This document shows, piece after piece, positions 1 to 11,381 of a DNA stretch of 64,000 nucleotides. The stretch comes from Plectrocnemia conspersa (Eukaryota > Arthropoda > Insecta > Trichoptera > Polycentropodidae), in contig VTFK01000346.1 in assembly GCA_009617715.1 (NCBI GenBank), positions 124,001 to 188,000 on the forward strand, written 5' to 3'. Position numbers and translations under genes: made by a program. A model generated the notes under the pieces. The model was not told the DNA's origin and ran no database searches. It saw only the letters and a program-made list of their open reading frames with translations. The first letter of the stretch is position 1. Each line of letters begins with the position of its first letter.

Positions 1-2466
1 ATGTGATAACAAATATATTTAACAGCAATAAAGATTGTTTTTAAATTAATTATTATATTCGAATTAGTAAACAACCAAGAAACAGTGACCCTGACATTAT
101 ATAGATTATAGACTCTAACGACATAAATTTCAAAAGGCTATACGATAATTAGCAATTTTGTATTGAAATGTATGCGTTGTAAGTTTAAATTATGTACTTG
201 TAAAAAACTGCTATTGTTCTATCTTTTTTCATATATAATAAACTACTCTTAAATTATTTGTATTAGATTTGTATTGGCAGTCCTTTTGTAAGTCCTAACT
301 TTCCTAATAACAAAAAGTCAATTATTTTGAATAAACAAGAATAACTAGGTACTAATTGACCATCTAATAATGATGCATTATTAGAATAAACAACTGCTAA
401 GAATAGTGCGTTGATGTATTACAAAATCAGTTAACGTAACATTCATTAATCATTTTTGGTGGTCATGGTACATTCGTTCGTTAATAAAATATTTGAGTTC
501 CACAATGAATAACCTGTTACTTGAAAAATTACAGTAGTTACAAAATTCAACTTTAAAGTTAAAATTTAAGAAAGTTGCCTCCTTACACGTATGTATGTCT
601 GGACACAGTTTTGATTTTATATGTAAGAGTTTGTATGATCAAGGTTTATCATGAACCTTGTATACTTTAATTGCACACTCGAACCGACGTATTTATTTTT
701 TTAATTTAAACTATTGTGAATTTCCATTACAAAAATCAAAGATAAACTTACTATGCAATAAAAAACATACAATGATCAAACTTCGCACTTACGAACATTT
801 CGAAGTGCGAATTATTTAATACAATACAATTGTACAGTAAAAATAAATTTTGCAGATATTTTGACATCGTGTATGTATATTAATGAGAAATTATCAGATA
901 ATATGCAATAAAAAATATTATTCAAAAGTTGATCATTGAAGGTGATCCAGTAAGAAAAATTAAAGTAATTATTTGCAATATTATACATATGTACATATCT
1001 CACAGTAATACAGTGGCAATGTAGCAAAGAATAATATAAAAATATATTTAGTAATTAAATTTCAATCTTAGATTTGGCTTACCAAAACTAAGATTAAACT
1101 GGAAGATGATTTTTTCACAAAATAATACAAATAGTAATATTTTTATTAAATTATTATTATGGTTACGAAATTTACATTTTAGGTGAAGTTCAACAACATT
1201 CAGTTGCCATTAACAGTTTTGTGAAAACCGGTTTAACAAATGGTACAAAAATTCTTCCCTTTATTCAAAAGACGGCCAGACTTTTTAATTAAATAATTCA
1301 TTATACATTTGTAAATAATTACACGATTAAAAGTTAATTTACTATTTAATTGTTAAATTATGTATTGTAGGTAGATAGCTTTAACTGTTTGAAGTTAACT
1401 TAAAAAATATTCATTCATAAGATATGCTTCAAAGTGGAATTTTTAGCTTGGCGTATTATAAAAAAAATAATATTTGTCAATGATTTATTGCCGCCTGTAT
1501 ATTGCCGAATTTTAAACCAGTTATTTTCGTTAAAAACGCAAACATGTATTTTATGTTTATACATATGATTTAACACTGATCCAGTGGTTTTTAAGCTTCC
1601 GCAGTATTTAAAAATCTTCAAATTTCTCTATTATTTTAGGAAATAGCCTTGAAAAACGTGTTATGCTATAGATCGTAAACCTTTTTTTACTTCACGTGTT
1701 ATATTAGCTTTTTATATAAATAAATATGCGATTTTGATTAATTAGTTCAAATTTCGAGGTTCCTCGGGTTGTGTAACATATTTTTTTAATTGAGTGTATC
1801 TATTAATCATTATAACTTTGCATCAGAACTTTGAATGATACAGATTCATGATTTCCAATATTGTATATTCCAAGTCGGTAGCGAAGTGGCAGTTATGTTC
1901 TTAAGTTTGATGTAAGACATGGAAGTAATAAAGTTCTGATTCATATACCGTTGAGGAATAAAAGTAATACCTCGTCCAATTTAAAATGAATTTGTAGCAA
2001 AGCTAAAATATTTATTTTTGTCTAATACAACTTATTTTACTAATGTACATGTGGCATTATTCTGACGACAGTGGTTAGACTATGTAGTATAAAATTTTGA
2101 GTTGCACGACTTGAACGCTACCTGCCTTGCTGGCTATATCTGAGGCTAGCCTTTCTTGGTAAAGTAGGATCCAACGGTTTTAGTGTGAATTCCTTTACTT
2201 CGGCACTATTAATACCGCTGATGAGTTTCGAATGGAAATATGTAACTCATAACAAGGCTTAGAGTCTTAGTAACATAGATAATCACAAATCTATTCTATG
2301 TTGATACAACTAATGTAAAGAAAACGACTCCCTACAGATTTAAATCAATTGAATATGATATGTGTGAGTTGTAAAAAAGGGTCATTGGATAGCCATATTA
2401 TGTACAGTCATGATTCAAATTTTTGATTTTTACTATCATTGAAGAAAGGACAATAAAAATTAGGTT
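1..2466. other. AT-rich intergenic DNA, no gene recognised
   Basis: Only short, stop-ridden open frames with no recognisable domain are present on either strand. Composition is AT-rich with homopolymer runs. I see no tRNA, no exon with good splice sites and no terminal-repeat pair here. Confidence 0.5.
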
Positions 2467-2474
2467 GTAAGCAG

Positions 2475-2720
2475 CAGTGGCGTAGCTATGGGGGACGAGG
2501 GGGGCGGGCCGCCCCGGGCGGCACTTGCTTGGGGGTGGCATATTCGCGATGGGATCGCTGAATGCACTAAAACATATATAAATCCACAAATAACAGGAGC
2601 TTATCAATAACCAATTTATTATTTTAAGAAATGCTGATTTTATGACCCTGCAAAAAATGTATGGGGTAGTAGCAATTTTAAGGATCCCCCTGGGCGGCAC
2701 ATACCCTAGCTACGCCACTG
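2475..2720. mobile_element. hAT-type MITE with 8-bp target duplication
   Basis: The ends are inverted copies of CAGTGGCGTAGCTA (left end at 2475, right end finishing at 2720). The element is flanked by GTAAGCAG (2467-2474) and GCAAGCAG (2721-2728), an 8-bp duplication with one mismatch, which is the size expected for hAT transposition. The interior is G/C-rich near the ends and contains no transposase, so this is a non-autonomous copy of about 246 bp. The family name is inferred from the end sequence and duplication length only. Confidence 0.85.
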
Positions 2721-2762
2721 GCAAGCAGCAATTATTTTTAAATATTTATTTGCCATTTTATT

Positions 2763-3486
2763 AGTTTTTACAGATAAACGAATTTTATTAGGGGGTTTGT
2801 ATAAATTTCCGCGCTATAAAAAGTATGTGAAAATTTTCGAAAATTTTGTTTTTGCAAATTTTCGCGCTAAAAAAATTTAAAAAAAAATTGTTTGAAAATT
2901 TTTGCGCTACGAAGCCTAATGTACAGTATTGTGAATAAGTCTTCGAACGGTCACCTACAAAATACGCGCCGTATTTTTTAAATTTATTATCACGCCGATC
3001 CTTTTTTGTCGGGGTTGTTTATTCATTGGAGGAGTCATAAAATTATAATTGACGTTTCTACAACGTTCATAGCTTGAAAAACAATTAAGAGAGTCGGCAA
3101 TAGTTCAATTGTCACAAAATTCGGCATATTTAAAACAAATAGAATTTGAAATACCGTCGTTTTGATAATAAATACCGCCGAATTTGAAATACTGCCACAG
3201 TAGTCTTTATAGTGCTATTGACCTGTGAATGTGACAGAAAAGGGACCGGCGCGCCTGTAATTTTAAAAAATACCACTCGGCGCATATTTTGTAGGTGACC
3301 GTTCGAAGACATATTCACAGTACTGTACATTAGGCTGCGTAGCGCGAAAATTTTCAAACAATTTTTTTTTTCATTTTTTTAGCGCAAAAATTTTCACAAA
3401 CAAAATTTTCGAAATTTTTCACAAACTTTTTTTAGCGCGAAAATTTTCACAAACCCTTTAATAAAATTCGTTTATCTATAAAAACT
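2763..3486. mobile_element. Foldback element with about 215-bp inverted arms
   Basis: The left arm (about 2763-2978) and right arm (about 3265-3486) are near-complementary over their whole length. Both start with AGTTTTTA-[C/T]-AGATAAACG and end near a CTACAAAATA motif. Each arm holds several internal short repeats of the type GCGCGAAAATTTTCACAAA, so the arms are themselves built of subrepeats. The central 290 bp is single copy and has no coding potential. No target duplication could be fixed with confidence because the flanks are A/T runs. Superfamily unknown. Confidence 0.8.
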
Positions 3487-5240
3487 ACTTAATTACCATA
3501 ACACACTAATTAGCTACGCATGCCATCGCACAATGAATTCAAGAGAACAAACAATTTCATATATCAGCGCATAATATGTAATAGATAACACATCGGCTTG
3601 GGAGTAAATATATTTTAAATACAGAAATTCCACTTGATTAACATTATCAATTGTGTGCCACTCAACTTTTTCATATGTAAACATTTTTTTTTTGAAATAC
3701 AAAAAAGTAAAAAAATCATATAAGAAACAAATGATTTATCATATAATAAAAATATAACTATTTTCATTATTAATACATTAACTATAAAAATATGAAAAAA
3801 GGTAATTTGACATATTTTTTACATGTTTACTATACTTATTTATTAATATAAATGCGGTTAGATATCTGTATAGATCTTAAATTTTAAGGACTACATGGTG
3901 TATCTTTTTAAATTCCGAGACATTAATTTTTCTATCAAACACGTTTCCAAAATTAAAAATTAATATATTTTTTATGTATCATTTATATTTTATAAAGATT
4001 TCATTTGTTTGAATGTAGTGTGATGTTAGAGAGAAATGGTTGAGGATTGCTGCTTTTAAATAGATTTTTTTATAAATTTTTATATTTCCTTTTAAATCGC
4101 ATTTTTTCGAAGAAAATTTGTCCTGTAATAGGCCGTGCAGCGAAAATTTTAATCATGGTATTTTTTTAAGAAACAATACAATTTTTATTTGAAAACCTCT
4201 TATTTGTCAGAATTGCATTTTTTTCTTCTAAAATATAATATATCCGCTAACCAGGCGTTAGTATGCCACTGGCTCAAATACAAAGCATATTAATTTTCTC
4301 CTTCCAAAGTTTTTTGCCAAGCTCAAGGGCACGAAGTTTAAAGGCCTCTAAACACACTATTCAGATTAGTTCATTCATACAATCAAACATATTGAATTAA
4401 ATTTTAAGCATTTTAGGCATTTCATTAATAATAAACGTGGCTGTTTCAAGGCATTTAAAAATAGCATTCAACAATTTATTATATGATATTTTTTTAGCAT
4501 AAGATACATTTAAATATTGTAAATATAATGTACTTACCCACAAATTAACTTAACCGATTAAAATATTTAATATAACCACACAATCTATTATTATATTAAC
4601 AAGTTTTATTTTTTTTCTTTTAAGAGAATGCGTAAACAGTCATACAATTATGATTTAAAATAAAACTATCGAATAACTATAATATACCGGCTTATTATGA
4701 TGTTGAATCAATCGTGCGTGTGATCGATCCGTATAGTTCGACTGCTCGCGAGCAAATGACTACACATTTCTTGCAGTATGAACTAAAGTTGTATATATTA
4801 TGTTTTTGCTCATCAAATTTAGCAAGAACACCAATATGAGTTGTCATGTAAAATTATCGAAAAATTACTACTTTTTAAAGCTCCCACAAAATCTGTTTAT
4901 AATTTTGTAATTTTTTCAGTGCTTAACGTATGTAGGTAGCATTGGGGAAAAAACTAGTTTGAGAACAAAATTATTTATCAGTCGATGTTGTTTTACTGGT
5001 TTTATTTTGGAACGAAAGGACCGTTTTCGCAATCTTTTGGGACGTATAAAAAAATTATAGTGCATATGGTGCATGAGGAAAAAAATTTTCTAATTGATTT
5101 ATAGCAGTTGCAATACACAAGTGTAAATTCAACGTATGAAAGATTCCTATAATTAGCACCAACATACAAAACAGAAATTAAACAGAACCTTTACGTGATT
5201 TAGACACAAAAGCAAGATGGATAAAATATATATGTATATA
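3487..5240. other. AT-rich intergenic DNA, nothing recognised
   Basis: Long A and T runs with no coding stretch of note. No inverted terminal repeats or RNA genes were seen. Confidence 0.4.
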
Positions 5241-5246
5241 TAAAGC

Positions 5247-5420
5247 CAGTGAAACCTCGATTTAAGAATGACTCTGTTTACGAACAATTTGGTTTATGAA
5301 CAGGAATCCTTACGAAAAAATACTTGGGTTAGTTATTTACATAAGTCAGAATTTCGGTTTACAAGCAAGCACGTATTCCATGAAACTGCATTTAGTTTGA
5401 AGTAGTAAATAAAAATAATA
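5247..5420. repeat. Fragment of a Tigger/pogo-like element (terminal region)
   Basis: The stretch begins CAGTGAAACCTCGATTTAAG, which resembles Tigger/pogo ends. It is followed by the spaced 'TTTACGAACAA', 'TTTATGAACAG' and 'GGTTTACAAGCA' motifs typical of the sub-terminal region of such elements. No opposite end or TA duplication could be paired with it, so it is called a fragment. Confidence 0.4.
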
Positions 5421-5912
5421 AAGGACCATTTTCTTGGGGTCTTAAACAGATAAATACATTTTACATTGATTCTTATGTGAATATTAGATTTTTTTAACAA
5501 AAAAGGTGACGGAACTCACTTTTTGTCAAATTCTTTACTAAAGAAACTTATATTCAAATATCATTTAAATTAAATTTAAAGCCGTTTTTTTCTATGCCAC
5601 GAAGCGCATAAAAAATTAAACAAAATTTATCATATTTTTTCTTTACTTAAACATGTCAAATCTAAAGTTAACACGTTCTGTGCCGCAGTACATTTTGAGA
5701 AAATAAGTACCTGCGCCACTACACAAATTATATAATAGTTTATATTATGTATACATATATAGGTTTATTAAAAATAATTGCATTTTCAAACAAAATTTTA
5801 GAAGATTTTATGTGCATTGTATTCAGGGGCGCCGTATAGGTCATATTCAATGTTAAAATTCGAAGTAAATGTGACCGACCGCTGGCGCATTGGGACTGTT
5901 TATAAAAAAAAA

Positions 5913-5978
5913 CACGTAGGTCACCGGTGACCTACGTGGCGCCCTGGTCAAAAACATGGTAGGTCACCGGTGACCTAC
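5913..5978. repeat. Two GC-rich perfect palindromes containing AGGTCA half-sites
   Basis: A 26-bp perfect palindrome (5913-5938, CACGTAGGTCACC and its complement) is followed by a second 20-bp perfect palindrome (5959-5978) sharing the core GTAGGTCACCGGTGACCTAC. Their centres are 43 bp apart. Each core holds two inverted AGGTCA motifs separated by CCGG, the half-site recognised by many nuclear receptors. The surrounding AT-rich DNA and the nearby GGCGCC motifs suggest they lie in a repeat. A regulatory role is not shown. Confidence 0.7.
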
Positions 5979-6079
5979 GCGGCGCGGAACGTGTTTTAAA
6001 CGAATAAATACAAATATATAGCTAAAAACTAATGAAAGTTTCGAAACTAATTACAATTTTAGAACTTACATTAGGTCAA

Positions 6080-7830
6080 GTTTAAAATATAAATTTCTCA
6101 AGTTTAAAAAAAACTCAACTCTCAGGGGGAAATAAGCGAAAGAAGAAGTATAGTCAGACGATATCTCGGATATATATATATATTTTTATAACATAATGTT
6201 TTAAAAATATAATAGCTATCCTTACTGATATTACTACGGACATCTAAATTAAGAGTATTGGTAAATTAAGAGTATTCAAACTGAATTTTGGTCAACAGGA
6301 TAGCGCAAAAAACGCTCGGTTACGAGCGTTCCCACTGGGCGGCGATGGCACGATTTTATTGCTTTTGACGTGGATTTTTGACTTCTGAGAAGTAATAATT
6401 GTTTTTTGCGCTTTTCTATTGGTCAAAATTCGATTTAGATATGATTCACTCGATTTTCACTGATTGATAGCCGTAATATTGGTATAAAAAGCCTTAAGAT
6501 GAACATTAGATTACCGGGCGCTCCCTACGACACGATTCTATTGCTTTTGATGTGGATTTTGACTTTTGAGAAGGGTTAATTGTTTGTGGCGACAGGTAAC
6601 AATAAATTATTAATATTCCCGTTCGGTATATAAATAGACGGACAGAAACTCCGGAGAACAGTTAGCCCGATTAAATTACGTAGACTCGACTACTGGCTCC
6701 GCTCACGCCCTCGCCGCTTCCGCCGACTACTTGCCGCAGCCCCGACCATGTGCCGCCATCGTCAGCCACCGTCGCCGCTGACAGTCGCCGCCGCCGACCA
6801 CGCGGCCCAGGAAGCACCCGGCGCCGTCACGCACCCGTAGGGCGACGCCACTGCGACACCAAGCTCCATCACGACGACCCCCAAACTGGTGACAACCCGA
6901 CGTGAGCACGAGCTCCAGCACCAGACGACACGACCCCCACAGTTTTTTGCGCTCTCTTACTGGGCAAAATTCGGTTTGATATGCTTTATTCGATTCTCAT
7001 TTATTCTAAATCGTAATATTGATATTATAATGCATACCTATGCTTCTTAGATATCCTTTAAAATAAGCTACCAGTGTTGTCTTTTGCTATTACGGAGTTC
7101 ATCTCAACTACCATGCCTTCTGTTATTGATTAAGAGGTGCTCGATGATTATATAATTTCAATGCTCAGAAAAACACAACTGTCAAGTAACCTGAAAAATA
7201 CAGACGCGACATGAAAATGTGTTTAGCTACTAAAAACGTTATACAAACACACAAAAAATTTATGTTAGGATCAGCTGCTTTAAGATACTTACAATGTTTT
7301 GATTGGTACTCTCAATTTTCTCCCAATATTAATTACATAATTTGGTGTGTGTAAAATCTAATATTTTCATTTCTTTAAATAGAACGTGTAAACAATTGAA
7401 AGTTAATATACTAGTAACTAAGCAACGAAAAATAAAATGGAGCTGCAAGAATTGTGTTAGAAGAAATAATTGTATATCATTAGGTCAAGTTTAAAATATA
7501 AATTTCCCAAGTTTAAAAAAAACTCAACTCTCAAGGGGAAATAAGCGGAAGATGAAGTATAGACAGACGAAGTATCTCGGATATTGCTCCATTGTTTTTC
7601 TGCACTTTTATATTACATAATGTTTTAAAAATATCTATCCTTACTGATATTACTACGGACATCTGAAATAAGAGTATTGGTTAAAGTGTATTCAAACCGA
7701 ATTTTGGTCAATAGGAGAGCGCAAAAACAATTATCACTTCTCAGAAGTCAAAAATTCACGTCAAAAGCAATAAAATTGTGTCAGGGCCGTTGTAGTGGGA
7801 ACGCTTGGTAACGAGCGTTCCCACTGCAAC
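6080..7830. repeat. Pair of related dispersed-repeat copies with a GC-rich insert
   Basis: A block at about 6076-6420 (TAGGTCAAGTTTAAAATATA onward) recurs in the same orientation at about 7481-7830. A shorter direct repeat, TTTTTGCGCT followed by CAAAATTCG, occurs near 6403 and 6943. Between them lies a GC-rich stretch (6600-6950) preceded by a TATA-like TATATAAATAG at about 6629, followed by codon-like CGCCG runs without a convincing frame. In the second copy the segment around 7720-7785 is inverted relative to 6345-6410. The element class is unknown; an LTR or composite MITE are both possible. Confidence 0.6.
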
Positions 7831-8790
7831 GTGTTGTGTTGTGGTTAGATTGTGCAAAGTGTTGTTTAAAATTCAGTAACTTTTTTGTTAAACAATATGT
7901 GTATGCATAAATAAAACCAAGTATTTTTGTCTCAATGACGTAAATTGTGGGGTTCGGTTATCTGCATGATATTTGAAATTGAATCAGACTTAGCTTTTAG
8001 ATACCCACTTATATTTTGAGTCAGATATTAGCAAGAAAAATTGGTCTGTTTATAATGCGGTCGAAATTTTTGACCACATTAATTTTAAACTACTCGTATC
8101 TTCCCAAAACTGGCTTTTGAATATATCTTGAACAATGAGACGTAAGTGCTGTTTTTTGTTTGTGTTGTTTTTCTTGTTTTTTCTGTTTCTTGTTTGACCA
8201 TTTTCCTTTTTTTCTAATAAAAAGTAAAAATAACGTTTGCTTATTTTCTAAGACATAATTAGGTATTTAATCGTATAATAATTAATAAGCACGTATCCTT
8301 TTCACAAAACTGAATTTGAATGCTATAACGAAAAGTCCTTAAATTATCGATGGCCCAAAAATTTAAAAACTTATTAGGCGAAACATAAAAACACAGAAAA
8401 TTAAGTAGGGTATGATAAATCAACTTTTCATATTCAACTAAATATTTTAAAAAAATATTAAGAATTTTTTTAAGAATTAAAAATTAAAATGTGAGTTATA
8501 TTTCGAATAAAATTTACCTGCTGACTCATTATAAAAAAAATCCAGAATATACATTAGAGAATACCACACACAATTAAAGGTAGCACTTGTCAAATTACTA
8601 GTAATTTGAAATCGAAGAAAGTTTGTTAAATTTCTCTTTAAGTTGCGATATGAAACCTTTTGTAATAATATTTCTATCTATATCTACTTATGTCGCATAT
8701 TTGTCATTATTACATTTATGTATTATACATACCATTGTGTGAAGAAATAAACTGATATTATTTCATACCCGTTTTTGCAATTACATTGGA
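7831..8790. other. AT-rich intergenic DNA, nothing recognised
   Basis: No open frame of note, no terminal repeats and no RNA gene were found in this stretch. Confidence 0.4.
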
Positions 8791-9360
8791 ACTTTGGATT
8801 GCTATTCACTTGATTTACGAGTGCTTCGAAATACGAGCATTTTTTATTGATTTAAACGAGCGATGTCTTGCAATACAACCAGTACGTATTGCATCACATT
8901 CTCTCGAACTGAGCCAATGATTCTTCTCGACAGTCGATGATTCTTCTTGCAGTGAAGAGAAACCTTTTGAAAACAAATTTGCCACTCAAAGTTTTCTTGG
9001 TTATGGATAATGCTCATTCTTCAGAGAGCATGTCATTTTGAACTTCAAAAATCTTTACACTTAATCACTCTGTTATCAATGCTTTAAAAAGAACGAAGGA
9101 ACAAATCTTACACTCAGAAAAATAATTTCCACATCTGCCTCAACATCATCAATAAAACATGAAGCTGTGCTACCAACTTCTTTGTTCCAAATTCATACAT
9201 CCACCAGGACCTCAATATGGTAATGGCAAAAGAATAGATCTACAAGACAAATATAAAATATAAAGAAAGACTGACGAACCGTTCTAATCAACTTGCGAAG
9301 AATTTAACAAAAGTCCAATACAGGAAACGTCTGAAAAGGAAGAAAATTTTATAAATTAAA
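8790..9360 (+). pseudogene. Decayed pogo/Tigger transposase remnant
   Basis: Around 8979-9035 one frame reads NLPLKVFLVMDNAHSSESM, which resembles the segment around the second catalytic aspartate of pogo/Tigger DDE transposases (family pattern: LP-K-LL-DNAP-H-E). Upstream, motifs such as TTTACGAGTGCTTCG and ATACGAGCATT resemble sub-terminal DNA of the same class. Stops and frame changes interrupt everything else, so no functional protein can be made. Extent is approximate. Confidence 0.5.
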
Positions 9361-11381
9361 TTGAATCGATGATAGGCGACTCACCCCCCTGCCACTAAAA
9401 GAACAAACAAATTGTTTGATGTCTCATAAGAACAGATTACTAATTTTTCATATAGGTACAAAAAATATAAGAGTAATATGTTTGTCATGACTGATCTATT
9501 ACTTGTCAAGAGTCGCATACCAAAAAATATGCAATACTGTTTATACTAATATATTTATTAAAACTGATTGGTTGTGTTAATCAAGTCATTTAATTACAAG
9601 AAAATTTAGAATTTTACTTTTAAATGACCATTTAATACATTATTTGGGTAATAATTATTATTTTATTTATGTTTATGTATTTCGGGTTTTCAAGGATGAA
9701 TATTAAAAGCGGTGATTATTGTAATTTACTCAAACGAAGAAAAAACACACTCAATCAACCATAAAATGTGTTATTGACTAAATTTAAATCATCACAAAGA
9801 TTATTTCCGGATAAATAAAGAACGATGGCGGTGCACTTTTGAAAATAAGGATCGCATAACGCGCGAGTAGTGATATGAGATAAGTAGTGACAACAAAGAT
9901 TGAGATAATATACGTACAATGAGTAATTTTATCTCACAGTCATACTTAAATTTTAAAATATGTTTCATTTTATTCATTAAATATTAAAATTTGTAATTGT
10001 TTTACACGTTCATTTACACGAAATTGATTTTAGTATGTATATACATATATATTTTATTGATTAAGGTATATATAAAAATTTGCATATTATACTATGTTTG
10101 TTTCGGGTCAGATATTGCTAAAGTTCAAGGTGAAAGCTTAGCTGAGACGCAAAACAAAACAATGTTTTCCATCCAGACTGGTTTTATCTTTTTGATTATT
10201 CGATACTGATATTGTTTATATAATATTAGATATTATTGTATTTTAATTATACGTTATATTTTATATACTAAGTAATACCATATTTTATTGAATATGAATA
10301 CGATTTTATTAGAGGAGAATATGTGTTGGAAAAAATATAAATTGTACAGTAGTGGGAATAGTAGTTAATTGGCTTTCAAGACCCAGATTCACACCAAGAG
10401 GGCCAAATTAGTTTATCCTTTATCCAATAGGCGCATTATAAAATATACAATTAAATAAGTATTCAGAAAAAAAATCTGATAAAAATATCACGGAGCTAAA
10501 AATCACTATGTCCATAAAAGCGAACGAAGTTCACTCCTGACACAAATGGTTTAATAGAATATATTACCCGTTGGTGAGTAACACAATGATTAGCCACGAA
10601 GGCTGAGAACACTTTTTTTTTTCAAATATTACTTTCTCAACTTCGCTAAAAATATTTTCATCTGTTGATATTCCACGCAGATTATTAATGGTATTGTGGG
10701 GGCCTATTTATCTATTTATATATTCATTAATTATTACCAAAACTTTACAGTGTTTTTAGTCAGAGCCGTGTATTTGGGACCCTAGTGATAAAGGGCACAA
10801 AGAGCAAAAGAATGTCTACAATGTCTGGGTGCAAATCCAGCAAATTAACAAAATTCCGATAGAGGAATTAAGGGGGAAAAATCCCTATTTGACACATACA
10901 GGGCTACAATAGTACAATGGTCGCTTAACACTGGCACCGGAGTGGACGGTGCATTGCAATCATCTACCATCTCCTTTTTTCTCCATTTGTTTGATTTTTT
11001 TTGTGTTCAAAACACGCAAATAGTTATTATACGCAAAAATGTACAAAGCAGTGGACGACATTCACGTCGGAGAGCGCGAGAGCGTATGATATCCACGAGT
11101 GTGTGGTAACGCTACTTGAACTTCGCACGATTTCGCTATTCCTCGGGCAATTTCGTAGTGTAGCTTTTTATACTTAACTGTTCGATATTACCCCCATTTA
11201 ACTTCATACACTAAATATATTTAATCTAATTTATATGTTTTATGTAAATTGTTTATTTAAAAAAATATTATGTTTTAAATTTTACATATTTAATGAAAGT
11301 AAAATTTAAAATGTTCTAATGTTGCCATAATGCTATAGCTGCAAGTTGATAAAGTGACAGCTAGGGACGCCGGTCGGCGCC
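9361..11381. other. Intergenic DNA and 5' flank of MAD1
   Basis: No gene is recognised. Most is AT-rich. At 11050-11160 the DNA becomes richer in CG dinucleotides (ACGTCGGAGAGCGCGAGAGCG), and 11360-11381 leads into the MAD1 start codon, so the promoter and 5' UTR of MAD1 probably lie within the last 350 bp. No TATA box stands out. A CAGAGCCGTG-like motif near 10762 may be an orphan transposon end. Confidence 0.35.

Noticed and set aside
10740..10960. Possible hAT end or tRNA-like segment upstream of MAD1
   Set aside because: The CAGAGCCGTG motif has no partner, and no cloverleaf could be drawn with proper D and T arms.
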